DNA from: Saccharothrix sp.
GTDB lineage: Bacteria > Actinomycetota > Actinomycetes > Mycobacteriales > Pseudonocardiaceae
Direction: 5' to 3'
Assembly: GCF_031180885.1 (NCBI RefSeq)
Contig: NZ_JAPSLK010000055.1
Coordinates: forward strand, 1-55,508
DNA length: 55,508 nt
Shown: positions 55,175-55,508 of the stretch, in pieces
How the letters are laid out: every line of letters starts with the position of its first letter
How positions within the stretch are numbered: position 1 is the first letter of the stretch
Translations under genes and position numbers: made by a program
The notes under the pieces: generated by a model
Database searches by the model: none
What the model was told of the DNA's origin: nothing
What the model saw: the letters and a program-made list of their open reading frames with translations, nothing else

Positions 55175-55508
55175 ATGCTGGACCGTCTCGCCCAGGCGAT
55201 CACCGACCACCGCGACGGCCCGTGGACCACCACCGCGGTGCCCCGGCTGTCGCTGGTCGCGACCGACGAACCGCTGCCGCCCAGCCGTCTGCTGTACGAG
55301 CCGATGGTGAGCTTCATCGCCGCCGGCGCCAAGCGCACCGTCGCGGGCTCGCACAGCTGGAGCGTGCCCACCCGCCGGATACTGCTCAACACCCTGCAAC
55401 TGCCGGTCACCGCGGTCTTCGAGCAGGTGCCCTACCGCTCGGCGGTCCTGGCGCTGGACAAGCGGATCCTCACCGAACTGCTGCTGGAACTCGGCCCCGC
55501 CGCGCCGC
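55175..55508 (+). CDS. AraC-family regulator, N-terminal part (runs off right edge)
   Basis: ATG 55175 with GAGGGA 5-10 bases upstream opens a frame to the window edge (111 codons). SRLLYEPMVSFIAAGAKRTVAGS and TLQLPVTAVFEQVPYRSAVLALD match the AraC_N cupin-type domain found in AraC regulators next to aldo/keto reductases. The HTH domain lies beyond the edge. Divergent placement (148 bases) suggests it controls the reductase. Confidence 0.8.
   Translation, partial: MLDRLAQAITDHRDGPWTTTAVPRLSLVATDEPLPPSRLLYEPMVSFIAAGAKRTVAGSHSWSVPTRRILLNTLQLPVTAVFEQVPYRSAVLALDKRILTELLLELGPAAP

Overview
The DNA is very GC-rich with strong third-position GC bias, many GTG starts and LuxR, LacI, XRE and MarR regulators. 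This points to a filamentous actinobacterium, most likely of the Pseudonocardiales (Saccharothrix/Actinosynnema/Lentzea-like). The genus is inferred from general character, not from a marker gene. The window looks like an accessory chromosomal region: intact operons are separated by truncated genes, frameshifted genes and insertion-sequence debris.

Layout. 1-0.9 kb: methyltransferase start, a P450 tail and a beheaded AraC regulator. 1.1-7.0 kb: a Tat-exported PaoABC-type molybdenum aldehyde oxidoreductase, an XRE/MmyB-like regulator, a truncated XdhC/PaoD-like maturation factor and an SDR lacking its catalytic Tyr/Lys. 7.0-9.5 kb: response-regulator and recombinase scraps, a hypothetical protein, and a decayed IS3 element with recognisable inverted repeats plus IS110-like fragments. 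9.5-23.4 kb: a fructan/sucrose-oligosaccharide island. On the minus strand it has a LacI regulator with a palindromic upstream site, a lipoprotein binding protein, two permeases and two ATPases of the oligopeptide (Opp/Dpp) type, an intracellular GH32 and a large secreted GH32; on the plus strand it has fragments of a second lacI/kinase/GH32 set and an intact fructokinase. Transposase debris lies on both sides.

23.4-28.2 kb: a frameshifted secreted NucA/NucB-type nuclease divergent from an SMI1/KNR4-type protein and a small membrane protein, then a dnaE2 pseudogene. 28.3-34.7 kb: a 928-residue LuxR-type ATPase regulator divergent from an unrecognised three-gene operon (one secreted product). 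35-37.4 kb: a NarL-type two-component pair and a DUF6326-like membrane protein. 37.5-40.4 kb: IS21 remnant, a small hypothetical gene, a lipoprotein with a disrupted signal region and a chimeric ferredoxin fragment. 40.4-43.5 kb: MarR, aldehyde dehydrogenase and zinc aryl-alcohol-type dehydrogenase. 44-46 kb: a flavin amine oxidase fused to a cyclic-nucleotide-binding domain. 46-51.6 kb: IS3/PhyH debris, LysR with a divergent alpha/beta hydrolase lacking its nucleophile Ser, a GntR fragment, a secreted carboxylesterase and a second dnaE2 fragment. 51.7-55.5 kb: a DM13 protein, a caspase-GroEL-like chaperonin fusion (5'-truncated and frameshifted), and an aldo/keto reductase divergent from an AraC regulator that runs off the edge.

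How the genes work together. The fructan island reads as a full catabolic route: extracellular cleavage, uptake by a binding-protein ABC importer, intracellular hydrolysis and fructose phosphorylation under LacI control. PaoABC and the MarR-linked ALDH/ADH pair suggest aldehyde and aromatic alcohol detoxification. The caspase-chaperonin fusion is the most unusual architecture; it resembles the effector/chaperone combinations of predicted actinobacterial conflict systems, although this copy appears damaged.
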